Source of the DNA: Flavobacteriales bacterium | GTDB lineage: Bacteria; Bacteroidota; Bacteroidia; UBA10329 | NCBI GenBank assembly: GCA_021739625.1 | Contig: JAIPBJ010000007.1 | Location: 1 to 64,000, forward strand | DNA: 64,000 bases | Reading direction: 5' to 3' | Part shown: piece by piece, positions 28,434 through 38,297 of the stretch | Numbering within the stretch: position 1 is the first letter of the stretch | Layout: each line of letters starts with the position of its first letter | Program-made: the position numbers and the translations under genes | Notes under the pieces: model-generated | What the model was told of the DNA's origin: nothing | The model's database searches: none | What the model saw: only the letters and a program-made list of their open reading frames with translations

Positions 28434-29606
28434 TCAGTATTCGTGGACATAGCCTTTGCTCTCGGCCATCTCCACCAGCGTACGGTTCATCACCCCGAAA
28501 AAGGACTGGCCATAGCGATATACAAGCATCTTATCGCGCATGTTCTTCATGTGCTCCTCGCGCTTGGTGGTGAGCATTTTGATGATGGAGATGTATTCGC
28601 CACGGTTGTAACTCAACTCTGTGACATGGAGCAGCAGCTCCTCATCAGTCATTTGGGCCAGTACGCCCGGAGGGTGCTTTCTACTGATCTTGCTGGGATT
28701 AAGGTCTCCATTCAGGTAAAGGTCCACAAGGTCCCACGATGCGTTCTTGCCCTGATAAAGTGCCGTGGCCTTGAAGAACGTGCGGGCCTCGAACGGATTC
28801 TCGCCCTGAAGCTCCGCATCCTCGTCCAACGACTCCTGTGCATCGCGCCTTTCCACACCGTTCGCACCGTATGGCATATAGGTGGTGTTGATCATCCTGC
28901 ACGCCTCCAGCAGCAGGTCATTGTCATAAGTTTTCTCAAAAACGATCGGGGGCTCCCGCAACGATATGGGGAAATACTTGCCACCGCATGATGTGGCCAG
29001 ATCGCGCCATTCCTCTTGCTCAACACGGTTGTCGTAGGCCATGAAGTAGAGTCCATGGAGGATGATGCCCATCTCATTGGCCTCCTTTATGGCCTTGGTG
29101 CATCCCGGCCCGCTGAACGCCCTGCCATTGCCAATGGCGAATATCACCTTCAGCGCATTGGGATCCTTCGACCATGAGAGCTGGTTGATGGCCACGTCCA
29201 ATGCATGGCCCATGTGGTAGTTGCCGGGCGATGTGATGTCCTTGATCTTGAAGAAGGGGCGGGCTGCGGCATCTATGTCGCGGGTCAGATCGGAGATGAT
29301 GCTGATGTAGTTGTTCTCCTTCTGGAAACTGGGACGGCCCATGCACACGATGCCAAGCCTATAGTTCGAAGTGGGCGAGAGACGCGACATCTCATTCTGC
29401 AGCTCCCAGAACTTGTCGCGCACGGTGGTCAGGATGCCCCCGGTGCTACCGCTGATGTCGATGAGGAGGACGATGTCGATAGGCGGGGCCGAAGGGCCGT
29501 CAGGTTCTGTGCCGTTGGATGAGAACCCACGGGGCATCGACCAAAGGCCCAGTAGGGCCACTGAACACAGGATTCGTGCAGAACGGGCTATGATGGAACC
29601 TGTCAT
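28434..29606 (-). CDS. von Willebrand factor A-like domain protein
   Basis: MIDAS motif DIVLLIDISGSTGGI; N-terminal hydrophobic segment. Confidence 0.8.
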   Translation of the reverse strand: MTGSIIARSARILCSVALLGLWSMPRGFSSNGTEPDGPSAPPIDIVLLIDISGSTGGILTTVRDKFWELQNEMSRLSPTSNYRLGIVCMGRPSFQKENNYISIISDLTRDIDAAARPFFKIKDITSPGNYHMGHALDVAINQLSWSKDPNALKVIFAIGNGRAFSGPGCTKAIKEANEMGIILHGLYFMAYDNRVEQEEWRDLATSCGGKYFPISLREPPIVFEKTYDNDLLLEACRMINTTYMPYGANGVERRDAQESLDEDAELQGENPFEARTFFKATALYQGKNASWDLVDLYLNGDLNPSKISRKHPPGVLAQMTDEELLLHVTELSYNRGEYISIIKMLTTKREEHMKNMRDKMLVYRYGQSFFGVMNRTLVEMAESKGYVHEY

Positions 29607-29643
29607 ATCAGTGTGGCAAAGTTAGCCTATTACGGCCCCTGAC

Positions 29644-29651
29644 TACTTTTG
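29644..29651 (+). promoter_or_regulatory. -7 box TACTTTTG
   Basis: Exact TAnnTTTG, 4 nt from ATG 29656. Confidence 0.6.
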
Positions 29652-29655
29652 TGAC

Positions 29656-30003
29656 ATGTTGGACATCGAATTTCAAAGAGAGTGGCGTGAACTCATTGAC
29701 CGCCTTGAAAAGCGTTTCGGAGAAGGGATGGAACTGGAAACCGTACTGTTCCTCATTGGGGTGCAGGAGCTCGGCCAGGGCCATCGACAATTCAAGAAGC
29801 ACGAGAAGCTCGACCTCATGCACATTGCCATCTGCCGCTTGTTGAGCCGGTACGGTTACTATGAGTTTGAAGGGGTGGACGCTGAAGGATGGCCGCACTA
29901 TCGCGTGTTGGCCAAGCTGCCCAAGCTCAACCCTAAGGAGCAGAGCCAGCTGATGAAAGAGGCGGTTATCGAATACTTCAAGGATGCAGATCTGCTGAAC
30001 TGA
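29656..30003 (+). CDS. small conserved-looking hypothetical protein (115 aa)
   Basis: Coherent ORF with its own TAnnTTTG promoter; LFLIGVQELGQGHRQFKKHEKLDLMHIAICRLLSRYGYYEF. Confidence 0.75.
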   Translation: MLDIEFQREWRELIDRLEKRFGEGMELETVLFLIGVQELGQGHRQFKKHEKLDLMHIAICRLLSRYGYYEFEGVDAEGWPHYRVLAKLPKLNPKEQSQLMKEAVIEYFKDADLLN

Positions 30004-30007
30004 AAGC

Positions 30008-30391
30008 CTACAGCTCGTCCAGATTCAACTCTATCTCTACGGTCTCACCCTGTTCCAGAATGACGAAGTTCTCCAAAGAACTGCGTCCACCATGGGTCAC
30101 ATCATATTTGAGGATGGCCGGATTGGGGTAGGTGAACTCCACCACGCCATCGCTGTTGGTCATAATGATCTCTTCCAACCACAGCGTTCCCACACGCTCA
30201 TCGTTGTAGAAACGCACCTCTGCCTGTACCACCGGCAATACAACGGTGTCCTGAGGGTTCAACTGATTGGGCGAATTCTCCACCACCCTGATGCGCACTA
30301 TGGCATTGGTGTCCTTGGTGCAGGAAGAGACCCCACTGATGATGGCGAGCGCCAGAACGGGAGCGAGAATTCGGGAAATGCGTGTCTTCAT
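30008..30391 (-). CDS. hypothetical lipoprotein
   Basis: MKTRISRILAPVLALAIISGVSSC lipobox. Confidence 0.7.
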   Translation of the reverse strand: MKTRISRILAPVLALAIISGVSSCTKDTNAIVRIRVVENSPNQLNPQDTVVLPVVQAEVRFYNDERVGTLWLEEIIMTNSDGVVEFTYPNPAILKYDVTHGGRSSLENFVILEQGETVEIELNLDEL

Positions 30392-30415
30392 GGCCTTGCA
30401 GTAGGGTTGAAGGTG

Positions 30416-30423
30416 TAAATTTG
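30416..30423 (+). promoter_or_regulatory. -7 box TAAATTTG, possibly for the PPIase
   Basis: Exact TAnnTTTG, 76 nt from ATG 30500. Confidence 0.4.
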
Positions 30424-30499
30424 CCAGTTGTCAAAGGTAGGTATTCCATTTCCTACCGATTTTGAACCTCCAAAAATACAGAACCATAATCAACCTCAG

Positions 30500-31138
30500 A
30501 TGAGAAAGTTACTTGCAACCCTCGCAATGGCCACCTTTGGTCTTGGTGCCATGGCCCAGGACACCTCTGGCCCCATAGTGCTCATCAGTACAGAATATGG
30601 TGACATCAAGGTCCAATTGTACAATGCCACTCCCGGGCATCGCGACAACTTCTTGGAGATTGCCTCGAAAGGACAGTATGACGGAAGCATCTTCCACCGT
30701 GTCATCAACCGCTTCATGATCCAAGGTGGCAGTTCGGAAGGTGCGAGCGCAGACCTTGATGGCAGGCCGACAATCCCGGCAGAGATAGTTCCGGGCCTCT
30801 ATCACAAGAAAGGGGCTTTGGCCGCTGCCCGCACTGGCGATCAGGTCAATCCCGAAAGACGCAGCAGCGGCTCGCAATTCTACATTGTGCAGGGCCAGAC
30901 CTACCCAGAGGAGACCATGAAGATGATGGAAGGTCGCCTGGGACATGGTTACAACGATGCGCAGCGCAAGGTCTATGCAGAAATAGGGGGCACTCCGCAC
31001 CTCGACTATCAATACACTGTTTTCGGTGAGGTGATCGAAGGATTGGACGTAGTGGACAAGATCGCTGGCGTGCAGACCCATCAGGCCGACAGCCCAGTGA
31101 AGCCAGTTTCCATGAAGGTCAAAGTGATCAAGAAATGA
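30500..31138 (+). CDS. cyclophilin-type peptidyl-prolyl cis-trans isomerase
   Basis: STEYGDIKVQLYNATPGHRDNFLEIA...FHRVINRFMIQGG; signal peptide. Confidence 0.92.
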   Translation: MRKLLATLAMATFGLGAMAQDTSGPIVLISTEYGDIKVQLYNATPGHRDNFLEIASKGQYDGSIFHRVINRFMIQGGSSEGASADLDGRPTIPAEIVPGLYHKKGALAAARTGDQVNPERRSSGSQFYIVQGQTYPEETMKMMEGRLGHGYNDAQRKVYAEIGGTPHLDYQYTVFGEVIEGLDVVDKIAGVQTHQADSPVKPVSMKVKVIKK

Positions 31139-31148
31139 TTATTGTTCG

Positions 31149-31169
31149 AATAATCAATAATCAGTAATC
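31149..31169. repeat. heptamer repeat (3 units)
   Basis: AATAATC|AATAATC|AGTAATC between the PPIase stop and the pheS start. Confidence 0.65.
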
Positions 31170-31180
31170 AATCCCTTTCT

Positions 31181-32203
31181 GTGTTAGAACAACTTGAAGC
31201 CTACCGCAGCGAAATAGCGGCCTCCGGACTGAATGACGCGGCCGCATTGGAAGCGTTCCGACTGAAGTATCTTTCCAAGAAAGGTCTACTCGGTCAGTTG
31301 TTCGATGCCTTCCGAACGGTGCCCAACGAGCAGAAGAAGGCTTATGGTCAGCAGCTCAATGCGCTGAAACAGTATGCCGAAGGGCGTTTTGAGGAGGCGC
31401 AGACCATAGTGAACGCCTCATCAGGCGGCCCTGCTCCCGACCTCGATCTTTCTGTTCCGCCCTTCCCTTTGGAGATAGGCACACGCCATCCGGTGTCGAT
31501 GGTGCGCAGAGAGGTGGTCAGCATCTTTCAACGCATCGGCTTCACTGTGGCCGAAGGGCCGGAGATCGAGGATGACCATCACAACTTCTCTGCCCTCAAT
31601 TTCCCGCCAGAGCACCCTGCACGCGACATGCAGGACACGTTCTTTGTGGCCAAGGATCCCGATTTCGCCCTCCGAACACACACGTCATCGGTGCAGGTGA
31701 GGGTGATGGAGAACCAGAAACCGCCCATTCGCATTCTCGCTCCGGGACGCGTGTTCCGCAACGAGGCCGTGTCGGCCCGGGCACACTGCATCTTCCATCA
31801 GATTGAGGGATTGTACATCGACAGGAATGTGTCGTTCGCAGACATGAAGGACACGCTGCTCTATTTCGCCCGCGAGTTCTATGGGCCGGAGACGAAGATC
31901 CGCCTGCGTCCTTCCTACTTCCCATTCACCGAACCGAGTGCCGAGATGGACGTTTATTGGGGTCTGGAGACCGAGGCCGACCACCGCATCACCAAAGGCA
32001 CGGGCTGGTTAGAGGTGCTGGGATGCGGCATGGTCGATCCCAATGTGCTGCGCAACTGTGGCATCGACCCGGAGGTCTATTCCGGTTTCGCATTCGGCAT
32101 GGGGCTTGAACGCACGGCCATGCTCAAATATCAGGTCAAGGACCTGCGGCTGTTCTTCGAGAATGACAAACGGTTCCTCGATCAGTTCAAGGCGGCATAC
32201 TGA
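31181..32203 (+). CDS. pheS: phenylalanyl-tRNA synthetase alpha subunit
   Basis: HPVSMVRREVVSIFQRIGFTVAEGPEIEDDHHNFSALNFPPEHPARDMQDTF; GTG start inferred. Confidence 0.96.
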   Translation: MLEQLEAYRSEIAASGLNDAAALEAFRLKYLSKKGLLGQLFDAFRTVPNEQKKAYGQQLNALKQYAEGRFEEAQTIVNASSGGPAPDLDLSVPPFPLEIGTRHPVSMVRREVVSIFQRIGFTVAEGPEIEDDHHNFSALNFPPEHPARDMQDTFFVAKDPDFALRTHTSSVQVRVMENQKPPIRILAPGRVFRNEAVSARAHCIFHQIEGLYIDRNVSFADMKDTLLYFAREFYGPETKIRLRPSYFPFTEPSAEMDVYWGLETEADHRITKGTGWLEVLGCGMVDPNVLRNCGIDPEVYSGFAFGMGLERTAMLKYQVKDLRLFFENDKRFLDQFKAAY

Positions 32204-32245
32204 TCCTGTCCCGCCACCGATGTGGCGATTCTCGCTTCCAAGTGA

Positions 32246-32253
32246 TAGCTTTG
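32246..32253 (+). promoter_or_regulatory. -7 box TAGCTTTG of the GH5 gene
   Basis: Exact TAnnTTTG, 5 nt from ATG 32259. Confidence 0.6.
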
Positions 32254-32258
32254 AAGGC

Positions 32259-33590
32259 ATGATCAAATTCTTCGTCATAGCCCTACTGCGCGGTCTTCCG
32301 CTTTTTGTCCTTCTTGGGGCCCATCCGTCTCCTGTCAGGTCGCAATCCCTTGCCCAACAGCGTTGCAATGCAATGGAGAAGGGCCTCAATGTTTCCAACT
32401 GGTTGGAGGAATACTGGAATGCCGATTGGCCTGTCGCTCACAAGTACACCAAGCAGCATTTCGAGACCATGCGGGATGCCGGCATCACTTCGGTGCGACT
32501 CCCCATCAATTTCCATGCGGTCATTGGGCAAGAGGCACCTTACACCGTGAATGTGGACCATGCCGTGTTCAGTTGGGTGGACAGTGTGATCCACTGGACG
32601 GATGAACTGGGCATGAAGCTCATCATCGACAACCACCATGGCTGGGAGCTCACCGAGAACAACTGGCGCGCCAAGCTGCCCATGTTCTCCCACCTGTGGT
32701 CGGTGCTTGCGCAGCGATATTCCTACCTCGACCCGGACCGCGTTTTCTTCGAACTGCTCAACGAGCCCTCGCTCGGATTTCAGGATTCGCTCAAGGTCAT
32801 GTACAATGACGCTCTTGACTCCATTCGTCAGCACACGGCCCAGCATACGGTCATCGTCTCTCCGCACTGGGCCGGCACGGCAATGGTCTTCTCAGATTGG
32901 CAGCCCATGGCCGACACCAACCTTATCTATACATGGCATGTGTATGACCCGCTCGATTTCTCACATCAGGGACTTACATGGCACACACCATTCTTCCCAT
33001 CAGGCAACGCATTCCCCCATGCAGAGCCCACATTCATGGAAGGCATCTTCGAAACAGGATGGCAGCGGGTGCTCGATTGGAAAGCCACCCACGGTCTGCC
33101 ATTGCTGATGGGCGAGTTCGGACTGAGCAGTTATTGCGATTCTGCAAGCACGTGCCATTGGTTGGAATATACCATGACCCGCCTCAAGCAGAACCGGATA
33201 CCATGGTTTTACTGGGACTGGCAGTGGGATTTCACCATGTTTCATGGCAATGTGACCGGTGCGGACAGCATCTATCCATGCTTCCGCCACTATCTGGGGC
33301 TATATGGCGATGACACCTTCACCGATGTGGGCGGAATGCGACCCCCATCATCGCCTGCTTTCAGAATCTTTCCGAACCCGGTCGGGACTGATAATGCTTC
33401 CATTTCTGTCGAATGGAATGGCCAACAGGTCGGCAGGGTGAACATTCACGATATGATGGGAAGATTGGTCCGAAGTGATGTGGTCAACGGGGAGAAGATG
33501 TCCATAGAGGCCCCGTTGGGGGCGGGAATCTATCTGGTGGTGCTCCAGACAGAGAATGGATACATGGCGCAGCGGCTGGTGGTCAGATGA
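32259..33590 (+). CDS. glycoside hydrolase family 5 (cellulase-like) with T9SS sorting domain
   Basis: GLNVSNWLEEYW; VRLPINF; VFFELLNEPS; LPLLMGEFGLSSY; C-terminus RIFPNPVGTDNASISVEW...GIYLVVLQTENGYMAQRLVVR. Confidence 0.88.
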   Translation: MIKFFVIALLRGLPLFVLLGAHPSPVRSQSLAQQRCNAMEKGLNVSNWLEEYWNADWPVAHKYTKQHFETMRDAGITSVRLPINFHAVIGQEAPYTVNVDHAVFSWVDSVIHWTDELGMKLIIDNHHGWELTENNWRAKLPMFSHLWSVLAQRYSYLDPDRVFFELLNEPSLGFQDSLKVMYNDALDSIRQHTAQHTVIVSPHWAGTAMVFSDWQPMADTNLIYTWHVYDPLDFSHQGLTWHTPFFPSGNAFPHAEPTFMEGIFETGWQRVLDWKATHGLPLLMGEFGLSSYCDSASTCHWLEYTMTRLKQNRIPWFYWDWQWDFTMFHGNVTGADSIYPCFRHYLGLYGDDTFTDVGGMRPPSSPAFRIFPNPVGTDNASISVEWNGQQVGRVNIHDMMGRLVRSDVVNGEKMSIEAPLGAGIYLVVLQTENGYMAQRLVVR

Positions 33591-33625
33591 TCACATTCGG
33601 CCCATCTGCCCTTTCCATCGCCAAC

Positions 33626-33633
33626 TATCTTTG
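33626..33633 (+). promoter_or_regulatory. -7 box TATCTTTG of the carboxyltransferase gene
   Basis: Exact TAnnTTTG, 37 nt from ATG 33671. Confidence 0.55.
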
Positions 33634-33670
33634 TCCGCCACCCGTCAAGGCTGGCGTATAGGACAACCTC

Positions 33671-35212
33671 ATGAAAGACAGGATAGCACATCTGCACGAG
33701 AAACAGGAAAAGGCCCTGCTGGGGGGCGGTCAGGACCGCATCGACTCGCAGCACGCCAAGGGCAAGATGACCGCACGCGAGCGGCTTCATTTCCTGTTGG
33801 ACGAGGGCAGCTTCGAGGAGATCGGCATGTTCGTCACCCACCGCAGCAACGAGTTCGGCCTCGAAAAACAAAAGTTTCTGGGCGATGGCGTCATTACCGG
33901 ATATGGCACCGTCCATGGACGAACGGTCTATGTCTTCGCACAGGATTTCACCGTGTTCGGTGGCTCCTTGGCCGAGATGCATGCCGAGAAGATCTGCCGC
34001 ATCATGGACCTTGCCATGGAGAATGGAGCACCTGTTATCGGCCTTAACGATTCGGGCGGGGCGCGCATTCAGGAAGGTGTGGTGAGTCTGGGCGGATATG
34101 CCGACATCTTCTATCGCAACACCTTGGCCTCTGGGGTCATTCCACAGCTCTCCGCCATCATGGGCCCATGCGCGGGCGGTGCGGTCTATTCGCCTGCCCT
34201 CACCGATTTCGTCCTGATGGTGCAGGACAGCAGCTATATGTTCGTCACCGGCCCCAACGTGGTGAAGACCGTGACCCACGAGGAGGTGACCAGCGAAGAA
34301 TTGGGCGGGGCCAGCACCCACAGCACCAAAAGCGGAGTGACACACTTTTCCAGTGCCAACGACCTCCAGTGCATTGAACATCTGAAGAAACTGCTGAGCT
34401 ACATGCCTCAGAACTGCGAGGAGGAGGCACCGGTGATCAACTACACTCCGGCCGATGAATCGCGTGCAGCGCTTGACAGCATCATCCCCGACAATCCCAA
34501 TCAGCCTTATGATATCAAGGAGGTGATCGAGACCGTGTGCGATGCAGGCTCATTCTTGGAGGTGCACAAGGATTTTGCCGAGAATATCGTGGTCGGATTC
34601 GCACGGCTCGGTGGCAGGAGCATCGGCATCGTGGCCAACCAGCCGGCCATGCTGGCAGGCGTGCTCGATATCAAGGCATCGCAGAAAGGTGGGCGTTTTG
34701 TGCGCTTCTGCGACTGTTTCAACATTCCGTTGCTCGTGTTCGAGGATGTTCCGGGCTTCCTCCCCGGCACCGATCAGGAGTGGAACGGCATCATCACCAA
34801 CGGGGCCAAGCTGCTCTTTGCTTTCTGCGAGGCCACCGTGCCACGCATCACGGTCATCACCCGCAAGGCTTATGGTGGGGCCTACGATGTGATGAACAGC
34901 AAGCACATCGGTGCCGACATGAACTATGCCTGGCCCACGGCCGAGATTGCCGTGATGGGTGCCAAGGGTGCTGCCGAGATCATTTTCCGCAACGAGATAA
35001 AAAGTGCTCCCGACCCCGAGGCCAAACTCAAAGAGAAGGAGGCCGAGTATGTGCGGCATTTCGCCAATCCCTTCCGCGCAGCCGAGAAGGGCTATGTGGA
35101 CGAGGTCATTCTCCCATCACAGACCCGCGAGAAGCTGATCCGCGCCTTCGGCATGCTGAAGAACAAGGCCCGCACACTGCCAAGAAAAAAGCACGGGAAC
35201 ATTCCGTTGTAA
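33671..35212 (+). CDS. acyl-CoA (propionyl-CoA-type) carboxylase carboxyltransferase subunit
   Basis: [74 protein letters not shown]. Confidence 0.94.
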   Translation: MKDRIAHLHEKQEKALLGGGQDRIDSQHAKGKMTARERLHFLLDEGSFEEIGMFVTHRSNEFGLEKQKFLGDGVITGYGTVHGRTVYVFAQDFTVFGGSLAEMHAEKICRIMDLAMENGAPVIGLNDSGGARIQEGVVSLGGYADIFYRNTLASGVIPQLSAIMGPCAGGAVYSPALTDFVLMVQDSSYMFVTGPNVVKTVTHEEVTSEELGGASTHSTKSGVTHFSSANDLQCIEHLKKLLSYMPQNCEEEAPVINYTPADESRAALDSIIPDNPNQPYDIKEVIETVCDAGSFLEVHKDFAENIVVGFARLGGRSIGIVANQPAMLAGVLDIKASQKGGRFVRFCDCFNIPLLVFEDVPGFLPGTDQEWNGIITNGAKLLFAFCEATVPRITVITRKAYGGAYDVMNSKHIGADMNYAWPTAEIAVMGAKGAAEIIFRNEIKSAPDPEAKLKEKEAEYVRHFANPFRAAEKGYVDEVILPSQTREKLIRAFGMLKNKARTLPRKKHGNIPL

Positions 35213-35244
35213 GACTTTTGTGCAGTCGATGCGCGGTGCCGATA

Positions 35245-35568
35245 TCACCAGAGCATCAACAATAGGGCAACAAGAACGGCCACCGTGCCAATGGCAACCA
35301 TCAATCCCATCCGTTCCTTTCTTCTTTGGATCCTGATGTCCCGTGCAAGCTGATCGGCAAGCCTTTGTCGGTCTTCTTCCGAGCATTCTCCGAATTCCAG
35401 TGCCTCATCTCTACCGAACTCCTGAAATGGTTCCTGCTTGAAAATAGGCTTCCGCTCCCTCCTGTTCATCTTCAGGGAGTCGTTCATTGCCTGTGCTGAA
35501 CCACCAAAGGACATGACCATAGATTTTGAGCAATCCAAATATAGCAGCGATTCCGCCAGATGAGACAC
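35245..35568 (-). CDS. small hypothetical protein with C-terminal TM helix
   Basis: Ends MGLMVAIGTVAVLVALLLMLW; start uncertain. Confidence 0.5.
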   Translation of the reverse strand: MSHLAESLLYLDCSKSMVMSFGGSAQAMNDSLKMNRRERKPIFKQEPFQEFGRDEALEFGECSEEDRQRLADQLARDIRIQRRKERMGLMVAIGTVAVLVALLLMLW

Positions 35569-35598
35569 CTGACGGAATCGAGATGCATGGAATACTGT

Positions 35599-37209
35599 TC
35601 AGATCACCTCCACGATGATGGGGCCAAGGGTGTGTTCCACCTCGTCCACGCCAACTGCCCTCACATCTTCAAAAGTGATTCGAAATCCTTTTCGTGCCTT
35701 GTCGAAAGCGTTCTTGAGTTCATTGTCGAATCGGTTGCCGTTGAACTGTTTGCGAACCAAGATATCTCCTTGATTATTCATCATAAGCACATTGAATCGC
35801 TTTATAGTGCAGATACCGTTGTAGGCAAAGCTTGGATCATAGCGAGAGGAAAGTCCCAACTGCGCTTTCAGTTCATTGGCGGTCATGCGGATGGTTCCAT
35901 CCTTTCCGGACAAGGTCAACGCGGGCTTGGGAAGTCTGCTCACTCGGAATTCCATGCTGCCCATGTTGCGGGTGCTGCCATCGTCCATCACCGCGCTCAC
36001 ATTCACCGTGACCGAAGCGGGAGATGAAGGGCTGATCACTGCCAGGTATTCCTGGGCGCCCGCCTTCCGCAATGTGTTGCCGCCTGTGATGGTGGCCCGG
36101 ATGCGCTCCGATGGGATGCCCGGCACCGATATGGACACTGGGTTTTCAACGCCTTTGTAGAACTGGTTCATACTCGTAGCTGAGACCACCAGCGATGGCC
36201 GCGCCACGATGTACTCCGAGCGGAACGGGTAGCTCTGCACCTTGCCCTCAGAGTCGGTCAGGTCCACCATCCCTTCATAGGTGAACACGCCTTCCCGCGA
36301 GGCATCCACCTCATAACGGCCCATGCCGTTGATGCCCGGCACGGTCGAGGTCACACTTGCGAGGTCTGTCCCGTCAGCATTCAGCTTCCCGATGCGGATG
36401 CCCGGTGAGCGGGTGGTGCTATAGGCCGCCACGATGATGTCCGCGCTGTATTTCTCCCCCTGTAGCACATAGCTGCTCTGTGGCAGCACGGTGGCCGCAA
36501 TGGTGTCGAAGAAGAAGTCCTTTCGATTGAAAGAGCGGAACAGCCTGTTGACCACATCCTGTTCCATGGTCGCCACATCGCCCTGCAACTTTGTGAGGAT
36601 GGTGATGGTCGCTGCCAGTGGCGTGTGATAGAACATGTTGGCCTCCCACGTGGACGTGGCATCCTTCATTTTTCTGTCCGAGAGGTCGATGGAGGTGGAA
36701 AGCGATGGGCGGTCGGCCTCGTCCAACAGGCCGCGCATGTTCTCCTGATAGATTTCCAGCCGCTGTTTCAGCGCCACGGCCACGCCCTTGCTGCCCTCTC
36801 CGTCACCCATCATGATGTGGGTGGGCATGTCGTAAGCGTCCTTTTTGTTGACGTTGCGCAGCCCCATGGTGTCGGCCTCCACTATCGGGATACCTTCAGT
36901 TCCGCTCACCAGTGCAGTCTTGATGCTGTCGATGAAAAGGTGAAGGGTTGCTGAAAGCGCTTTGGCCTCCTGTGCCCGCTTCCAATAGTGGCCGACCTTT
37001 TCGGGGTCAATACTCCTGGCCAGGTCGAAATCGCTGTAGAGCGACCCCGTTTTCATTGCCATCGCGGAGTTGGTGATCGTGAGGCTCTCGTCCACGTTGA
37101 CGAACGCGTCCAGCACGTCCTTCGAGATGTTGAGTGCCAATAGGGCGGTGAGAACGAGATACATCATCCCAATCATCTTCTGTCTGGGTGTTTCTTTGCT
37201 GCCTGCCAT
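35599..37209 (-). CDS. gldM: gliding motility/T9SS protein GldM
   Basis: MAGSKETPRQKMIGMMYLVLTALLALNISKDVLDAFVNVDESL is the typical GldM N-terminal TM; length and beta-rich periplasmic part fit. Confidence 0.87.
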   Translation of the reverse strand: MAGSKETPRQKMIGMMYLVLTALLALNISKDVLDAFVNVDESLTITNSAMAMKTGSLYSDFDLARSIDPEKVGHYWKRAQEAKALSATLHLFIDSIKTALVSGTEGIPIVEADTMGLRNVNKKDAYDMPTHIMMGDGEGSKGVAVALKQRLEIYQENMRGLLDEADRPSLSTSIDLSDRKMKDATSTWEANMFYHTPLAATITILTKLQGDVATMEQDVVNRLFRSFNRKDFFFDTIAATVLPQSSYVLQGEKYSADIIVAAYSTTRSPGIRIGKLNADGTDLASVTSTVPGINGMGRYEVDASREGVFTYEGMVDLTDSEGKVQSYPFRSEYIVARPSLVVSATSMNQFYKGVENPVSISVPGIPSERIRATITGGNTLRKAGAQEYLAVISPSSPASVTVNVSAVMDDGSTRNMGSMEFRVSRLPKPALTLSGKDGTIRMTANELKAQLGLSSRYDPSFAYNGICTIKRFNVLMMNNQGDILVRKQFNGNRFDNELKNAFDKARKGFRITFEDVRAVGVDEVEHTLGPIIVEVI

Positions 37210-37243
37210 GATTTCCAGTGTTTTAGGGTAATGGTCTGATGGG

Positions 37244-37262
37244 CCGCACCTCCTTGGTGCGG
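37244..37262. repeat. perfect hairpin
   Basis: CCGCACC-TCCTT-GGTGCGG just upstream of the gldM start. Confidence 0.6.
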
Positions 37263-37399
37263 TTGCCGTTCAGGTCCTTCATCCGGCCGGAATGGGAGTC
37301 CTTCACCTGATAGAATACCAAGCAGGGCAAAAAGGAACAGGCGAACACGGAATTATTCTCCGGTTCACCTGTAAGTGACTGATTGATAAGAAGAAAAAT

Positions 37400-37457
37400 T
37401 GATGTCACCTTGAATGACATCAGTGCTGGGCAGCACAACTCAGGGTGTCAGACCCTG
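37400..37457. repeat. cluster of three perfect dyads (REP-like candidate)
   Basis: TGATGTCA-CCTTGAA-TGACATCA; GTGCTG-GG-CAGCAC; CAGGGT-GTCAG-ACCCTG. Confidence 0.7.
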
Positions 37458-37463
37458 TGGGAT

Positions 37464-37685
37464 TCAGTCCAGCCCAAGAAGGACGAACAGCACGAGAAGG
37501 ATGAGCAGGATGACGAGAAATGCCCGTTTGTCCTTGTAGATCGGTTTCTTATACAGCGGCTTCGTCATGCGCTGGTGATTATAGACCAGTTTGCCGAAGT
37601 CCTTGTAGCGGGAGGTCTCCTCCTCCGAAGGCACCTCGTTGAAGCCCTTGCCGTCCTTTTGCTCTTTGGGTGTATAGTTCTTCAT
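37464..37685 (-). CDS. 73-aa single-TM small membrane protein
   Basis: ATGA overlap with the sigma factor; C-terminal RAFLVILLILLVLFVLLGLD. Confidence 0.7.
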   Translation of the reverse strand: MKNYTPKEQKDGKGFNEVPSEEETSRYKDFGKLVYNHQRMTKPLYKKPIYKDKRAFLVILLILLVLFVLLGLD

Positions 37686-38224
37686 GGCCTGTCTGTCATC
37701 AGTTTACGTAATCGGCCCAGAGCACGGTAGGTGCGGGTCTTGGCGTTGTCGGCAGAAACTTCAAGGATGCCCCCGATGTCTGCGAATGAGTACAGTTCGA
37801 AGAACCGCAGTTCAATGATGGTCTGGTCGTCATCGTCCAGTTTTCCAAGGCAATTGGCCAGCAGGGCTAGCGACTGCTCCTGTCCTTCCATGTCAGGCAG
37901 TTCCTCACGCAGTTGTGAGACGTCCGATTCATTCAATGGTACCATCACATCCCGTTTTGTCCTCCTGAAATAGAGCCGCACCTCGTTGAGCGCGATGCGG
38001 ATGAGCCAGGCCGAGAACGGTGCGCCTGACACCTCATATCGGGGCAGGGCATGAAGTGCCTTCAGGAACACGTTGGAAGCGAGTTCCCCGGTCAGGTCGC
38101 TGTTCCTCACCCGCTTGAAGATGAATCCGAAGACCACATTGAAGTGCGTCTCATAGAGCGGACCGAAAGCCGTGGGGTCGGTCTTTGCCCTTTCGATGAC
38201 CCCGATCTCCTCCTGTGGTGTCAT
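37682..38224 (-). CDS. sigma-70 family (ECF-type) RNA polymerase sigma factor
   Basis: LYETHFNVVFGFIFKRVRN...FSAWLIRIALNEVRLYFRR...LDDDDQTIIELRFFELYSFADIGGILEVSADNAKTRTYRALGRLRKL. Confidence 0.9.
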   Translation of the reverse strand: MTPQEEIGVIERAKTDPTAFGPLYETHFNVVFGFIFKRVRNSDLTGELASNVFLKALHALPRYEVSGAPFSAWLIRIALNEVRLYFRRTKRDVMVPLNESDVSQLREELPDMEGQEQSLALLANCLGKLDDDDQTIIELRFFELYSFADIGGILEVSADNAKTRTYRALGRLRKLMTDRP

Positions 38225-38297
38225 TCTGCTGAATACAGGTCGGTGGAACACAGCCGATCGGCTGGCACAACGAAAGTAGTGATGCGCAAAGGAGCGC

